Shown piece after piece: positions 55,706-56,439 of a DNA stretch of 56,439 nt. Made by a program: the position numbers and the translations under genes. Source of the stretch: a virus; IMG/VR virus record IMGVR_UViG_3300034374_008412, positions 1-56,439 of that record. The stretch is one strand, 5' to 3'. Under the pieces are notes generated by a model. That model did no database searches. It was not told where the DNA came from and was given only the letters and a program-made list of their open reading frames with translations. Every line of letters starts with the position of its first letter. Position 1 is the first letter of the stretch.

Positions 55706-56439
55706 TTTTAAAAAGACCTTTGATAATATTTGACCTCGAAACAACGGGGTTAAATATTGCTAATGATAGAATAGTAGAAATCGGAGCATTAATAATTAAT
55801 CCCGATAATTCAACAGAGTTATATCAAACGTATATCAATCCCGAAGTAGATATACCAAAACAAGCATCAGATATTCACGGAATAACTAACGATATGGTTA
55901 AAGATTCTCCTACGTTCAAAGATGTGTCAAAAGAATTGTTTGATATATTCGATAACGCAGACCTTGGTGGTTATAATAGCAATATGTTTGATGTACCTTT
56001 TTTAGTATCAGAATTTAAACGTGCAGGTTTGTTATATAACATATCTAATCGTGCATTAATTGATGCGTGTTATATTTTTAAAAAGAAGGAACGTAGAAAT
56101 TTAGAAGGTGCATATAAATTTTATTGTAATGCTAAATTAGAAAATAGTCATAGTGCAGTTGCAGATTTAAAAGCAACGTGGTTAGTTTTGCAGGAGCAAA
56201 TTAAACGATATGATGATTTAAGTTTTGATGTTAATGTTTTACATCGTGCAAGTAACGATGAAGCGACTATTGATTTAGCAGGAAGAATGAAGATGGATAT
56301 GGAAGGTTTTGCTTGTATGAATTTTGGTAAGTATAAAGGTCAAAGAATATGCGACCTTGTTTTAACTAATCCCGATTATTTTGATTGGATGTTATCTTCC
56401 GATTTTACAGACGATACTAAAAGCCATTTAAAATCAATT
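55702..56439 (+). CDS. DnaQ-like 3'-5' exonuclease (runs off the window)
   Basis: ATG 55702 (overlapping TGA of the upstream gene) opens 246 codons to the window edge without a stop. Exo I is IIFDLETTGLNIANDRIVEIGA (Asp and Glu catalytic, about 10-12), Exo II NSNMFDVPFL (about 94-103), Exo III HSAVADLKAT (about 153-162). A C-terminal extension (MNFGKYKGQRICDLV, then PDYFDWMLSSDF) is like that of many DnaQ-type exonucleases in Bacteroidota. It would proofread or degrade DNA. The frame continues in bases 1-66 if the molecule is circular. Confidence 0.85.
   Translation, partial: MILKRPLIIFDLETTGLNIANDRIVEIGALIINPDNSTELYQTYINPEVDIPKQASDIHGITNDMVKDSPTFKDVSKELFDIFDNADLGGYNSNMFDVPFLVSEFKRAGLLYNISNRALIDACYIFKKKERRNLEGAYKFYCNAKLENSHSAVADLKATWLVLQEQIKRYDDLSFDVNVLHRASNDEATIDLAGRMKMDMEGFACMNFGKYKGQRICDLVLTNPDYFDWMLSSDFTDDTKSHLKSI

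Noticed and set aside
1-56439. Conjugative plasmid or integrative element
   Set aside because: No relaxase, type IV secretion or integrase genes were found, and spike, holin, cell-wall and capsid-type genes are present.
1-56439. tRNA genes or CRISPR arrays
   Set aside because: I saw no cloverleaf-like sequences or regularly spaced direct repeats; the only tandem repeats are coding (7875-7920, 26968-27021).

Overview
What it is. The window looks like the genome, possibly complete, of an AT-rich virus of a Bacteroidota host, most likely a flavobacterium. By eye the G+C content is near 30 percent. Several promoters match the Bacteroidota type (TTG, about 19 nt, TAnnTTTG), and few genes have a Shine-Dalgarno sequence. 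I see no terminase, portal, tape measure, tail tube or sheath, integrase, tRNA or CRISPR array. Instead there is a compact P-loop ATPase of the FtsK/A32-like packaging type (32961-33773), a beta-rich capsid candidate just downstream (31845-32582), and about thirty short proteins with one or a few membrane segments. I infer a tailless virion with an internal membrane, as in PM2, PRD1 or FLiP-like viruses. The lineage is not one I recognise, and 56 kb would be large for that group.

Layout. Early-type genes lie on the + strand at 52948-56439 and 168-12142. Almost everything between is on the - strand (52716 down to 12221). The two blocks diverge at about 52.72-52.95 kb and converge on a bidirectional terminator at 12186-12218. 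The last gene, a DnaQ-like exonuclease at 55702, runs off the right edge on a codon boundary. The first 66 bases of the window continue its frame to a stop and fit the end of that protein family, so the molecule is probably circular.

The + strand, 168-12142: a DNA-glycosylase-like protein, a tiny polymerase-B-like palm candidate, a PD-(D/E)XK nuclease, a lone PAP2 phosphatase on the - strand, a candidate small RNA, many short unknown proteins, then a Cas4/RecB-like exonuclease with a RecT annealase. Three promoters here carry the same palindrome, GTTATT-N6-AATAAC, between their -33 and -7 boxes, and related palindromes occur at the divergent control region and the capsid promoter. This suggests one regulator with several targets; the small XRE protein at 51391 is the obvious candidate.

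The - strand, 12221-24107: a lysis and surface module with three membrane-tethered or cell-wall-directed enzymes (GH108 muramidase, L,D-transpeptidase-like protein, DUF5675), holin-like proteins, and three spike-like proteins sharing a Gly/Ser-rich N-terminal anchor. 24169-33773: the virion membrane and capsid module, with a LEA-2 domain protein, three annexin-like membrane proteins, a zinc metallopeptidase, capsid candidate and ATPase. 33770-38149: two glycosyltransferases, an AT-hook protein, a DnaA domain IV-like protein and a VRR-NUC nuclease.

38296-51269: very large polyvalent proteins (zeta-toxin-like kinase, coiled-coil protein, DdrB/ParB-like protein, 1606-residue SNF2 helicase, ParB-DUF2958-adenine methyltransferase fusion) resembling the Dar-type injected defence proteins of phage P1. 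Three of them are punctuated by AKGG motifs that look like processing sites, and two share a C-terminal tag. 51391-52716: regulators next to the divergent promoter.
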